A DNA stretch of 64,000 bases, taken from positions 620,001 to 684,000 of the forward strand of contig NZ_VOEJ01000001.1 in NCBI RefSeq assembly GCF_007846085.1. The letters run 5' to 3'. Positions 18,399 through 25,751 of this stretch are shown one piece after another. The position numbers were made by a program, and so were the translations under genes. The notes beneath the pieces were generated by a model. That model did not search any database. It saw nothing but the letters and a program-made list of their open reading frames with translations, and had not been told where the DNA came from. Within the stretch, counting starts at the first letter, position 1. Each line of letters begins with the position of its first letter. Source of the DNA: Mucilaginibacter pallidiroseus (GTDB lineage Bacteria > Bacteroidota > Bacteroidia > Sphingobacteriales > Sphingobacteriaceae).

Positions 18399-18884
18399 AT
18401 GGATGAACCCCGGAAGATTAAGATTACCGATGAAAAGGTTGCACTTGCCAAGGCCGAACACTACTGCACCTACCAGGACAGGGCACAGCAGGAAATGCGC
18501 GACAAACTTTATGAATGGGGTTTATGGCCCGATGCTGTAGAAAATATTATAGTAAGGTTGATAGAGGACAACTTTTTAAATGAAAAAAGATTTGCCGATG
18601 CCTACACCAGAGGCAAGTTTAACCAGAAAGGCTGGGGTAAAATAAAGATAAAGCAAGGCCTTCAGTTAAAGCGGGTACCACCTGTGCTTATTAAAAAAGC
18701 TTTGTTAACAATCGATTTGGACGACTACATAGCTACCTTGAAAAACATCCTAGAAAAAAAAGCTCGCACCTTAACGGATAGCAATGCTATCAAAAGGCGA
18801 TATAAGTTACAGCAATATGCCTATAGCCGGGGCTACGAGCCGGAGTTGGCCGCAGAGATTTTGAAAACCAACGAGTTACAATAA
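18399..18884 (+). CDS. recX: RecX family regulatory protein
   Basis: 161 aa from ATG 18399; a TTG at 18390 would add three residues. The protein is helical with repeated three-helix units: ALAKAEHYCTYQDRAQQEMRDKL, then DNFLNEKRFADAYTRGKFNQ, then KGWGKIKIKQGL, the core RecX pattern. RecX binds RecA filaments and dampens their activity. recA is not adjacent. It is divergent from murF-alr with about 60 bp between, and the tRNA genes lie downstream. Confidence 0.88.
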   Translation: MDEPRKIKITDEKVALAKAEHYCTYQDRAQQEMRDKLYEWGLWPDAVENIIVRLIEDNFLNEKRFADAYTRGKFNQKGWGKIKIKQGLQLKRVPPVLIKKALLTIDLDDYIATLKNILEKKARTLTDSNAIKRRYKLQQYAYSRGYEPELAAEILKTNELQ

Positions 18885-18931
18885 ATCTGAAAAAAAGTTT
18901 AAATTTATCTTGCAAAGCATGCTTTTCTGCC

Positions 18932-18939
18932 TATATTTG
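18932..18939 (+). promoter_or_regulatory. -7 box for the tRNA-Gly/tRNA-Leu pair
   Basis: TATATTTG matches TAnnTTTG and is followed by GCAC; the same box type precedes the other tRNA-Gly copy. The mature tRNA starts 53 bp after it, so a leader of about 45 nt must be trimmed. Confidence 0.6.
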
Positions 18940-18991
18940 CACTCCCGCAAACGCAGTAAGGCACTAGCCAAGGCGACTAAAGGAAACCAAC

Positions 18992-19064
<73 letters not shown>

Positions 19065-19065
19065 C

Positions 19066-19096
19066 AAATCCCTTTTTAATGAAGGGATTTATTTTT
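19066..19096 (+). terminator. Hairpin between tRNA-Gly and tRNA-Leu
   Basis: AAATCCCTT (19066-19074) pairs with AAGGGATTT (19082-19090) and is followed by ATTTTT. It may end transcription after tRNA-Gly or act as a processing site. Confidence 0.55.
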
Positions 19097-19131
19097 AAAA
19101 GGTTATCCCGACGACTCGGGATTAAACACCT

Positions 19132-19216
19132 GCTCAGATGGTGGAACTGGTAGACACGCAGGACTTAAAATCCTGTTCCCGTAAACGGAGTGCGGGTTCG
19201 ATTCCCGCTCTGAGTA
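19132..19216 (+). tRNA. tRNA-Leu (TAA)
   Basis: An 85-nt class II tRNA: acceptor GCTCAGA with TCTGAGT (G1-U72 wobble), D-arm with AACTGGTAGACAC, anticodon loop CTTAAAA giving anticodon TAA, a variable arm (TTCCCGTAAACGGAG) and T-arm GCGGGTTCGATTCCCGC. CCA is not encoded. It reads UUA and UUG leucine codons. A strong terminator follows. Confidence 0.96.
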
Positions 19217-19226
19217 CTTGAAAATG

Positions 19227-19261
19227 AAGCAGTTAGGTTAAAGACACTAACTGCTTTTTTT
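19227..19261 (+). terminator. Rho-independent terminator after tRNA-Leu
   Basis: A perfect 10-bp stem, AAGCAGTTAG (19227-19236) with CTAACTGCTT (19247-19256), runs into seven Ts. Confidence 0.8.
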
Positions 19262-19380
19262 ATTTTAGGACAACATTTCACCTGAACAAAAATGTTTTCT
19301 AATTCTCTAAAGATTGCGTAGTTCTACGTATTGCATTTTCGTTAATCTATTCTTAATTTCCCGATCTAAACCATATTGAG

Positions 19381-19566
19381 ATGCCGATAGAAATAATCTG
19401 TCTGGAAGAGCCTGCTTTTTATGCACTGGTTGCAAAAGTTTATTAGCGTTTAAAAGATCAAGGCGGCAAACAAGAAGATAAATGGATAACTGGAGAAGAA
19501 GCGACGAAGAAACTCCGTACTTGGTATAACATTAGATACTCAATGGATTTATACAATTATTTGTAA
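19381..19566 (+). pseudogene. Remnant of a helix-turn-helix (excisionase-type) DNA-binding protein
   Basis: From the ATG at 19381 the frame reads MPIEIICLEEPAFYALV, then an in-frame TAG (19444), then RLKDQGGKQEDKWITGEEA and KLR, stopping at 19564. This is the start of the small Bacteroidota HTH_17 DNA-binding proteins, which continue into a winged helix that is missing here. The TAG is one base from GAG (Glu), which fits the family at that place. After KLR the text jumps to IRYS, as if the recognition helix had been deleted. The gene is dead. Such proteins are common in accessory DNA next to tRNA genes. Confidence 0.6.
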
Positions 19567-19705
19567 CGAAATATTGGAAGAAGCAAAAGTTTCTGAAAAA
19601 GAAGAAACGAAATTAATACTAATGAGTGTCCAGCCGTCTCAAACCTCGAAAGATTCTTAACATTAGACGGCGTAATCGTAAGAACAATTAAATTAAGTTG
19701 GTCAA
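19567..19705 (+). pseudogene. Unidentified coding debris ahead of the MltR-like gene
   Basis: Two short open stretches in different frames look coding. One (overlapping the end of the preceding remnant) includes NEILEEAKVSEKEETKLILM and stops near 19661. The other reads ERFLTLDGVIVRTIKLSWSI and ends at a TAA that overlaps the start codon of the next gene. They could be the broken C-terminal part of one gene formerly coupled to it. No family is recognised, and the reading is tentative. Confidence 0.3.
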
Positions 19706-20224
19706 TTGATGAACAATAAAAAGAACATTCTCGACACCCATCCACACTTAAAAGATTTTTTAGATTTTCTTCCAAAATTAAATGAAGAAAGTGATCGTGG
19801 CGCTGTGCTAATCGCCGCCACAATGATTGAAGATTTGTTAGAGAAAGTATTGCATTCTTTTTTAATAAAAGGCAAAACCGCTGATCGTTTGCTAACAGGC
19901 TTTAACGCCCCGCTCGGTACTTTTTCTGCAAAAATTGCTGCCTGTGCGGCTATGGGACTAATCACCGATAATGAGCACGAAGACATTGAGATAATTAGAA
20001 AGGTACGCAACGATTTTGCTCACACCATTCACATGTCTTTTAAAACACAAAAAATAGTTGACCATTGCTCAAAGTTACATCATTCAGCAAAAAGCTACGA
20101 CGATGTAATTGTTGGCTCGAAAGGCCAATTTACAACGGGGGCTACCTCTATCATCCTTAATTTGACAAATCGACCTCATTATGTTGAAAAGACGAAAATA
20201 ACCAAACGTAACTGGCCGTATTAA
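19706..20224 (+). CDS. MltR-family (mannitol repressor-like) protein
   Basis: 172 aa, all-helical in appearance. Residues ~20-110 match the MltR domain: ESDRGAVLIAATMIEDLLEK, then APLGTFSAKIAACAAMGLI and IIRKVRNDFAHT. MltR represses the mannitol operon in enterobacteria, but short members like this occur widely as orphan accessory genes and have no demonstrated DNA-binding motif. There are no mannitol genes nearby. The start overlaps the end of coding debris, and the region behind tRNA-Leu looks acquired and eroding, so it may be the surviving gene of a lost element. Confidence 0.75.
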   Translation: MMNNKKNILDTHPHLKDFLDFLPKLNEESDRGAVLIAATMIEDLLEKVLHSFLIKGKTADRLLTGFNAPLGTFSAKIAACAAMGLITDNEHEDIEIIRKVRNDFAHTIHMSFKTQKIVDHCSKLHHSAKSYDDVIVGSKGQFTTGATSIILNLTNRPHYVEKTKITKRNWPY

Positions 20225-20289
20225 AATCAATTCTTCGCATAATAAAAGGTTCCTGATCACTTATGCGCTAACCACTAAATTTCAACATC

Positions 20290-21768
20290 CTACAACATGG
20301 ATCCCTTCAATATTTCCAAACTTGACTTCATTTCGGTCTCATCCATGTGGCCGAAGCCTATGCGCATGGCAGTGAGCTTTTTGTTTTGATACAATAGTGT
20401 TTTGGGGATGAACAAACCTTTGGCTGCACACTTACGTGATACATCTAAAAGTGAATTTTGAGTACTCCAAACTGACCATAACGCAAGTCCGCCGTCGGGT
20501 TTAGTGAATGATACTGTATCCTTAAAATTATCCTCGAGTATCTGGCATAGCGCATCGCGGCGTTGCTGATAAATCTTTAGCGTTTTCTTTAAGTGGCGGT
20601 GTATATTTCCTTCTTCTATCATCTCCCCCAACACCAACTCTGCAATTACGTTTTCCTTTTTATCCATCAGCAACAAGTGCTTTTGCAACTCGTGTATCAG
20701 GTTTTGTGGGGCTACGATAAATCCCGTTCTGAAGCCGGGTGCCAATGAGTTGCCGAATGTACCGAGGTAAACTACCATGCCATTGTTATCCGCACTAGCT
20801 AGAGGCATGGATACCGATCTGCCGTATTGAAACTCAAAGTCGTGATCGTCTTCAATTATAATGAAACCATATTTACCGGCCAGGTTCAATAATTCCATCC
20901 GGCGGGATGCGCCAAGTGTAACCGTTGTTGGATAATGATGTTGTGAATTTACGTACACCATCCTTACGGTTGTGCGCTCGCATAACTTTGCAAGGTGATC
21001 AGTACATATCCCCTCTTCATCAACGGGAATTGTCTTTAATGATGCCCCTGCATTTTGAAAAACCATGTTGGCACCAAAGTGGCCCAGTTCGCCAACCACT
21101 ACGGTATCTCCTGCCGACAGTAGCAATTGCGCAATAAGATATAAACCCATCTCCTTGCTGCTGGTACAAAGCAGGTTAGCCGGACTAATGCGTAGCCCCC
21201 GTGTTAAATTTAGGTAGTTGCTAAGCTGCCTTTTAAAGTATTGATCGGTATCTGCCGAATGGTACTGCAGCTTTGATAGCGTTCGGCGCCTGGTCATTGA
21301 TGCGGTGTACATGCCGCTAAGTTCTTTAATGGCCGTTAGCCGGACATCAGGTGTGCCGTCTGTGAAATAATAAGTGCAGTTTTGATATTCGAACGGAGCA
21401 TCCAAAATCTGCGACTGCTTCACACTGTAACCTGTTTGCACCGGGTAACTGTTTAACAAAGGCATGTTTTGTTTCGGCCGTTGTAACTTAACCAATGCTT
21501 GTTTACTTACCACGTAGGTGCCTTTGTTGGGCACCAATTGCAGCCAGCCTTGCGCCTCCAATTCGGCTGCGGCGGCTATTGCTGTTTTGCGATGTACTTG
21601 TAACTGCAAGCTCAACAGCCTTGTGCCCGGGAGCTTTGTGCCTACCGGCAAATAACCGCGCTGAATGGCATTGGTAACCTGTTGCGCTATTTGCAAATAA
21701 ACCGGCGTAGCTGATTGGCGCTCGATTGTAATAAAACTTGAAAACGCTAAGCTAACCGGACTACCCAT
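20290..21768 (-). CDS. MocR-type GntR/aminotransferase transcriptional regulator lacking the PLP lysine
   Basis: 492 aa, standard MocR size. Residues ~15-85 are a GntR winged helix (ATPVYLQIAQQVTNAIQRGY, PGTRLLSLQLQVHRKTA, NKGTYVV). The remainder is a fold-type I aminotransferase domain (SSKEMGLYLIAQLLL, VNSQHHYPTTVTLG, IIIEDDHDFEFQYGR). The segment that carries the Schiff-base lysine in GabR/PdxR reads GTFGNSLAPGF, with Asn340 replacing Lys. PLP could then bind only non-covalently, or another ligand is sensed. It is divergent from a TonB-dependent receptor across 95 bp holding two inverted repeats, so that receptor and its own gene are the likely targets. Confidence 0.88.
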   Translation of the reverse strand: MGSPVSLAFSSFITIERQSATPVYLQIAQQVTNAIQRGYLPVGTKLPGTRLLSLQLQVHRKTAIAAAAELEAQGWLQLVPNKGTYVVSKQALVKLQRPKQNMPLLNSYPVQTGYSVKQSQILDAPFEYQNCTYYFTDGTPDVRLTAIKELSGMYTASMTRRRTLSKLQYHSADTDQYFKRQLSNYLNLTRGLRISPANLLCTSSKEMGLYLIAQLLLSAGDTVVVGELGHFGANMVFQNAGASLKTIPVDEEGICTDHLAKLCERTTVRMVYVNSQHHYPTTVTLGASRRMELLNLAGKYGFIIIEDDHDFEFQYGRSVSMPLASADNNGMVVYLGTFGNSLAPGFRTGFIVAPQNLIHELQKHLLLMDKKENVIAELVLGEMIEEGNIHRHLKKTLKIYQQRRDALCQILEDNFKDTVSFTKPDGGLALWSVWSTQNSLLDVSRKCAAKGLFIPKTLLYQNKKLTAMRIGFGHMDETEMKSSLEILKGSML

Positions 21769-21789
21769 TACTTAAAAACTGGTGCACTT

Positions 21790-21810
21790 TGATAAGCCGG
21801 CAAGTTATCA
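21790..21810. promoter_or_regulatory. Inverted repeat near the MocR start codon
   Basis: TGATAA and TTATCA flank a 9-nt spacer, 22 bp upstream of the mocR-like start. It is a possible autoregulatory operator, but 6-bp arms are weak evidence. Confidence 0.3.
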
Positions 21811-21820
21811 CATTTGCAGA

Positions 21821-21844
21821 TATATCCGGGCAATGCCGGATATA
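21821..21844. promoter_or_regulatory. 9-bp perfect inverted repeat upstream of the TonB receptor gene
   Basis: TATATCCGG and CCGGATATA flank a 6-nt spacer, ending 19 bp before the receptor start. It lies just behind a CACATTTG box (21809) that resembles a -7 element, so a bound protein or an RNA hairpin here would affect receptor expression. Confidence 0.45.
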
Positions 21845-21863
21845 ATAACATAAGAAAATTTAG

Positions 21864-23807
21864 ATGAATAAAACTTTACTATCCGTATTTACTCTCTTTT
21901 TACCGCTTGCCGTTCTTGGGCAAGATACAGCACGTGTTAACGCCCTCGACCCGGTGACAATTACGGCAACTCTTAAACCAATGGCAGGGTCAAAAACAGG
22001 TCGCAACCTTATTGTTATAAAAGGCGAAGATATTGCAAAATATCCTGTACACTCGCTTGATGAGGTTTTGAGATATATTCCCGGTATAGAGGTGCAATCG
22101 CGCGGACCAATGGGTGTACAAAGTGATTTTGTAATCAGAGGCGGCACATTTCAGCAGGTATTGGTTGTGGTGGACGGCTTGCGCGTTAATGACCCTAACA
22201 CCGGGCACTTTAATAGCTATATACCTATAGTACCGGCAGAGATTGAGCGGATTGAAGTATTGATGGGGCCGTCCTCAGCCATATATGGTTCTGACGCGGT
22301 TGGCGGCGTAATAAATGTATTTACTAAGACATTTTCGCGCAATCATCCTATCGGCACAACAAGCCAGCTTAATGTAAGCAGTGGTGCATATGGCCTGTTC
22401 AACGCCAACGGAAACGTAAATTATAATACCAATAAATGGACGCTAAGCGCAGGAGCCTTAAGCAACAATGCCGACGGGCAACAACAACGCGGCATAAAAG
22501 GTTATTTTAACTTGCATACTTTCTCGGGCGCGGCTGCATATAAATTTAATGATAATTGGCGCATTGCCTACCGTGTGAGCTACGATAGCCGCCGTTTTGC
22601 TGCACAGAATTTTTACACCAGCTTTGCCACCGATACTGCTACGGAGCGTGTAAACAGCCTGTGGTCGCAATTAAATTTAAGCTATGACAAAGGCAACAAC
22701 CATTTAACAGTACGCGCAGGCTACAAAAACGTTAAAGATCATTACCTCTACAACAGTATTTCGACCGCTAACAATAACACGTCAAAACTTTGGCAAGGCT
22801 TGGCTACCTATCAGCATGATTTCAGTAGCATCCTTGATTTGACAACCGGACTGCAATACCAGCGCAAAAGCATTGCATCTAATGACCGTGGCAACCACAT
22901 GCTTGAGCAGGTTGCTGCATTTGCAGTGCTTAACTACGAGTTGGCAAAAAATTTGAACATCAGCCCGGCTGTAAGGCTTGACCATGATGAGGCAGCAGGT
23001 ACCCAACTGGTTCCGCAGTTTAATACATCTTACAGGTACGGAAAGATTAACTTACGAGGCAGCCTGGGTAAAACCATACGCAATGCCGATTTTACCGAGC
23101 TATACAATAACTATAACAAGCCAATAGTTACAAGCGGGCGCATTGGTAACCCGGCACTTACTGCCGAAAAATCGTTCAGCTATGAAGCCGGGGCAGATTT
23201 TTTTGCAGGCAGCGAACTAAAGTTGGCGGCGACCTATTTTCAGCGCCGACACACCGATTTGATAGACTGGACAACCACACCGTATGCCAACATGCCCCGA
23301 AAGGACAACCTGTCGCCCACCGGAACTTATGCCTTGGCCCGTAATATCACCAAAGTCAATACTACGGGAATTGAGGCCAATGTAATGTGGAAACACGCGG
23401 TTGGCAACAAGCAATTTATAAACGCGACGGCTGGTTTTGTTTGGCTTAACTCGGTAACAAGCGATGGCGTGCCTTCCTTTTACACATCATCTCATGCAAA
23501 ATACCTTACCAACGCGATGTTGAGATACGATGCCGACAAATGGAATTTAAGCATTAACGGTTTGTATAAGGTGCGTACAGCGCAATCAGTAGCTGCTTTG
23601 AATGGCGCTGTGGACAAGTCTTACTTTGTGGCAAACGTTAAAGGTACTTTCAACATTATCCGGAACAGGTTGAGTGTATTTGCGGAGGCTGATAACGTTT
23701 TCGATAAAAAATATGCCGATTTACTAGGTGCCCAAATGCCCGGCCGGTGGTTGATGGGTGGGCTATCGTTACAAATTCAACAAATTACCCCTATTAAAAA
23801 GCATTAA
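21864..23807 (+). CDS. TonB-dependent outer-membrane receptor
   Basis: 647 aa. Signal peptide (MNKTLLSVFTLFLPLAVLGQ), a TonB-box-like DPVTITAT right behind it, the plug domain (SLDEVLRYIPGIEVQSRGP, VDGLRVNDPNTGHF, GPSSAIYGSDAVGGVINVF) and a C-terminal 22-strand barrel region ending in an aromatic strand typical of BamA-recognised proteins. It lacks the carboxypeptidase-like N-terminal extension and SusD partner of glycan receptors and resembles the compact siderophore/cobalamin/haem class. The substrate is unknown. It is divergent from the MocR-like regulator, with a terminator behind it. Confidence 0.92.
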   Translation: MNKTLLSVFTLFLPLAVLGQDTARVNALDPVTITATLKPMAGSKTGRNLIVIKGEDIAKYPVHSLDEVLRYIPGIEVQSRGPMGVQSDFVIRGGTFQQVLVVVDGLRVNDPNTGHFNSYIPIVPAEIERIEVLMGPSSAIYGSDAVGGVINVFTKTFSRNHPIGTTSQLNVSSGAYGLFNANGNVNYNTNKWTLSAGALSNNADGQQQRGIKGYFNLHTFSGAAAYKFNDNWRIAYRVSYDSRRFAAQNFYTSFATDTATERVNSLWSQLNLSYDKGNNHLTVRAGYKNVKDHYLYNSISTANNNTSKLWQGLATYQHDFSSILDLTTGLQYQRKSIASNDRGNHMLEQVAAFAVLNYELAKNLNISPAVRLDHDEAAGTQLVPQFNTSYRYGKINLRGSLGKTIRNADFTELYNNYNKPIVTSGRIGNPALTAEKSFSYEAGADFFAGSELKLAATYFQRRHTDLIDWTTTPYANMPRKDNLSPTGTYALARNITKVNTTGIEANVMWKHAVGNKQFINATAGFVWLNSVTSDGVPSFYTSSHAKYLTNAMLRYDADKWNLSINGLYKVRTAQSVAALNGAVDKSYFVANVKGTFNIIRNRLSVFAEADNVFDKKYADLLGAQMPGRWLMGGLSLQIQQITPIKKH

Positions 23808-23834
23808 GGCAGCCGGTATATTCCGCTGCCTTTA
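23806..23834. terminator. Hairpin between TonB receptor and metallophosphoesterase genes
   Basis: AAGGCAGC pairs with GCTGCCTT around a partly paired loop, followed by a T. It overlaps the receptor stop codon and separates two convergent genes. Confidence 0.6.
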
Positions 23835-23874
23835 TCATATACTCACGCACAAACTAAAGCTTAGCTTTATAATA

Positions 23875-24933
23875 TTAACCGACAGACTTAGACAGGTTAA
23901 AAACATCAAACGGTTTTAATACATGGTCCATTGCATAATACTCACCGCTTAAGGTAAGTTGGCCATCTTTCTTTTGGATATCAATTTTCAGAAAACCGTG
24001 AGCCGACTCGTTAAATGCTTGTAAGGTTACTTTGTTTTCATTAAGGGCTGTAAAACGATTGTCATCCAGGGTTGCTATGCTGTGCAATTCGTTAAACCCG
24101 CCGCCGCCTGCAACTATAAAAGGTACGGCTTTGTTGTTTTCAAATACTTTTTCGAAACGCTGATAATTGTGTACATGTCCGCTGAAAACGACATCAGGTA
24201 GCACACCTGTTTCTGTGAAGGCATCATTTAATTCCTTAATCATAGGCAAACTGGAGCCGTGGTTGGTATCTGCCGAATAAGGTGCATGATGCAGGCAAAT
24301 GATCAGAAATTTATCGGAGGATGCCGACAGCAATTCATTGCGCAGCCACTGCTGCTGATCGGGCGTAATAATGCCAAATTTAGGTACATTGCTGTACATA
24401 CCTATAAAGGTTGCTAAAGGCGTTTCCAATGTCCAGTATACGTTCGGCTGTATCATGCTTTGGCGTTTACTGTCACCGCTAAAGCTTACCCGTTTGCTAA
24501 CCGTATCGCAAAATACACTTTTAAAAGCATCAAGGCTTTGGTAAGGTACCTTGGCATCGGGGTTAACATCACTGTCATGATTGCCTGCTATAGCAAAAAT
24601 AGGCCCCGGGTAATCCTCGAACGATTTGAAAAACTGGCTTTCGTACTGGTCGGCTTCGCCATAATGATAAACAATATCGCCAAGGTGATACAAAAAGCTT
24701 GGGCCATCAAGCCGCCCGGTCATGCGTTTTACAATATTTTGCCTTGCCTCGGGCGCAATGCTTCCGCCGGTATCACCAACCAGATGGAAAATCATCCGGT
24801 CGTTAAAGCCTGCATTAATGACATCCCCTATATCCAGATGGTAAGGATATTTACCGGTTGGTTGTGGCAACGCCCGAAATTTATATTCGTCGTTTGGTTG
24901 ATTTTGTTTTATTACGGGTGTTTTATATCTCAT
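23875..24933 (-). CDS. Metallophosphoesterase (calcineurin-like)
   Basis: 352 aa. All dimetal-binding motifs of the superfamily are present in order: HLVGDTGGS, YHLGDIVYHYG, AGNHDSDVN, CLHHAPYS and SGHVHNYQRFE. No signal peptide is evident, so it is probably cytoplasmic. It hydrolyses phosphomonoesters or diesters; the purple-acid-phosphatase-like spacing is compatible with either. It is last in an operon after a PiT phosphate transporter and a universal stress protein, with a 4-bp ATGA overlap with the latter, so a role in phosphate supply is likely. Confidence 0.88.
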   Translation of the reverse strand: MRYKTPVIKQNQPNDEYKFRALPQPTGKYPYHLDIGDVINAGFNDRMIFHLVGDTGGSIAPEARQNIVKRMTGRLDGPSFLYHLGDIVYHYGEADQYESQFFKSFEDYPGPIFAIAGNHDSDVNPDAKVPYQSLDAFKSVFCDTVSKRVSFSGDSKRQSMIQPNVYWTLETPLATFIGMYSNVPKFGIITPDQQQWLRNELLSASSDKFLIICLHHAPYSADTNHGSSLPMIKELNDAFTETGVLPDVVFSGHVHNYQRFEKVFENNKAVPFIVAGGGGFNELHSIATLDDNRFTALNENKVTLQAFNESAHGFLKIDIQKKDGQLTLSGEYYAMDHVLKPFDVFNLSKSVG

Positions 24934-25745
24934 TCGTGCAGTACCAATATTGCTTTTACCGACTTATTCATTACCTGGTTAACTGTGCTGCGGGTAAATA
25001 ACCGGTACACAATGTTATGGTGGTGTTTAACCAGGCAAAGCATGTCGGTATTGTTGGATGCAATAAACTCAATTATACCGTTATGTGCGCTACTGTTTTG
25101 TAAATAATTAAATTCGAGTTGTGCATGCGGTATCAGGTCCCGCAAACGCGCTTCGCTTACTTTAAAATCAGGTTCGCCCGGTTTATCGGTAATGTATAAT
25201 ACTTGCATCCTGCCCGATCCAAATGCCTTTACCATTTCATTTAAGGCATTAACGTCTACTGCCGATAGTCGCGTATCAAAGTCTGTAGCAAGGGTTATTA
25301 TTGGCACTTTGGTAAATGTGCTCTCTAGCGGAATAATTAAAGTAGGAATTTTAATTTGTGATACAACCAAACCTGCGTTACTGCCAACGATACCCGTGAT
25401 ACCCGTTGAGCCAACAATACCCATCACCAGCATATCCACCTGGTGTTGGTTAATGTATTTGCTTATCACTGCCTTTAAAAAGCCAACCTCGCATAGGTTG
25501 GTCACTTTCACATGATCGTAATTTATGCTCAGATCATCAACCCACGTTTGTAAAGCTTCACGTTTATTTTTGTAATAGTCTTCTATAAAAATAGCGTTGT
25601 AAGTGCTATTGTTAATACCTTCTGTGGGGTGTATAGCATGTATTGCGCATACCTCACGACCCAAAACACTCGCCAGTTCAAGTGCGTAGATCATCGCATT
25701 AGCGGCGCATTTTGAAAAATCGGTAGCTACCAGTATTTTTTTCAT
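24930..25745 (-). CDS. Universal stress protein with two UspA domains
   Basis: 271 aa. The first half begins MKKILVATDFSKCAANAMIY and contains a complete Usp fold with the nucleotide-loop signature GIVGSTGITGIVGSN. The second half (from about 150, IITLATDFDTRLSAVD) repeats the fold without the glycine motif and ends MNKSVKAILVLHE. Tandem Usp proteins bind ATP in one half and act as stress or energy-state modulators. Here it lies between and tightly linked to a PiT transporter (6-bp gap) and a metallophosphoesterase (4-bp overlap), which suggests it modulates phosphate traffic. Confidence 0.88.
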   Translation of the reverse strand: MKKILVATDFSKCAANAMIYALELASVLGREVCAIHAIHPTEGINNSTYNAIFIEDYYKNKREALQTWVDDLSINYDHVKVTNLCEVGFLKAVISKYINQHQVDMLVMGIVGSTGITGIVGSNAGLVVSQIKIPTLIIPLESTFTKVPIITLATDFDTRLSAVDVNALNEMVKAFGSGRMQVLYITDKPGEPDFKVSEARLRDLIPHAQLEFNYLQNSSAHNGIIEFIASNNTDMLCLVKHHHNIVYRLFTRSTVNQVMNKSVKAILVLHE

Positions 25746-25751
25746 GACGAA

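Noticed and set aside
19706..20224. Calling the MltR-like protein a mannitol operon repressor
   Set aside because: No mannitol genes are nearby and short MltR-domain proteins are widespread orphans; only the domain assignment is supported.
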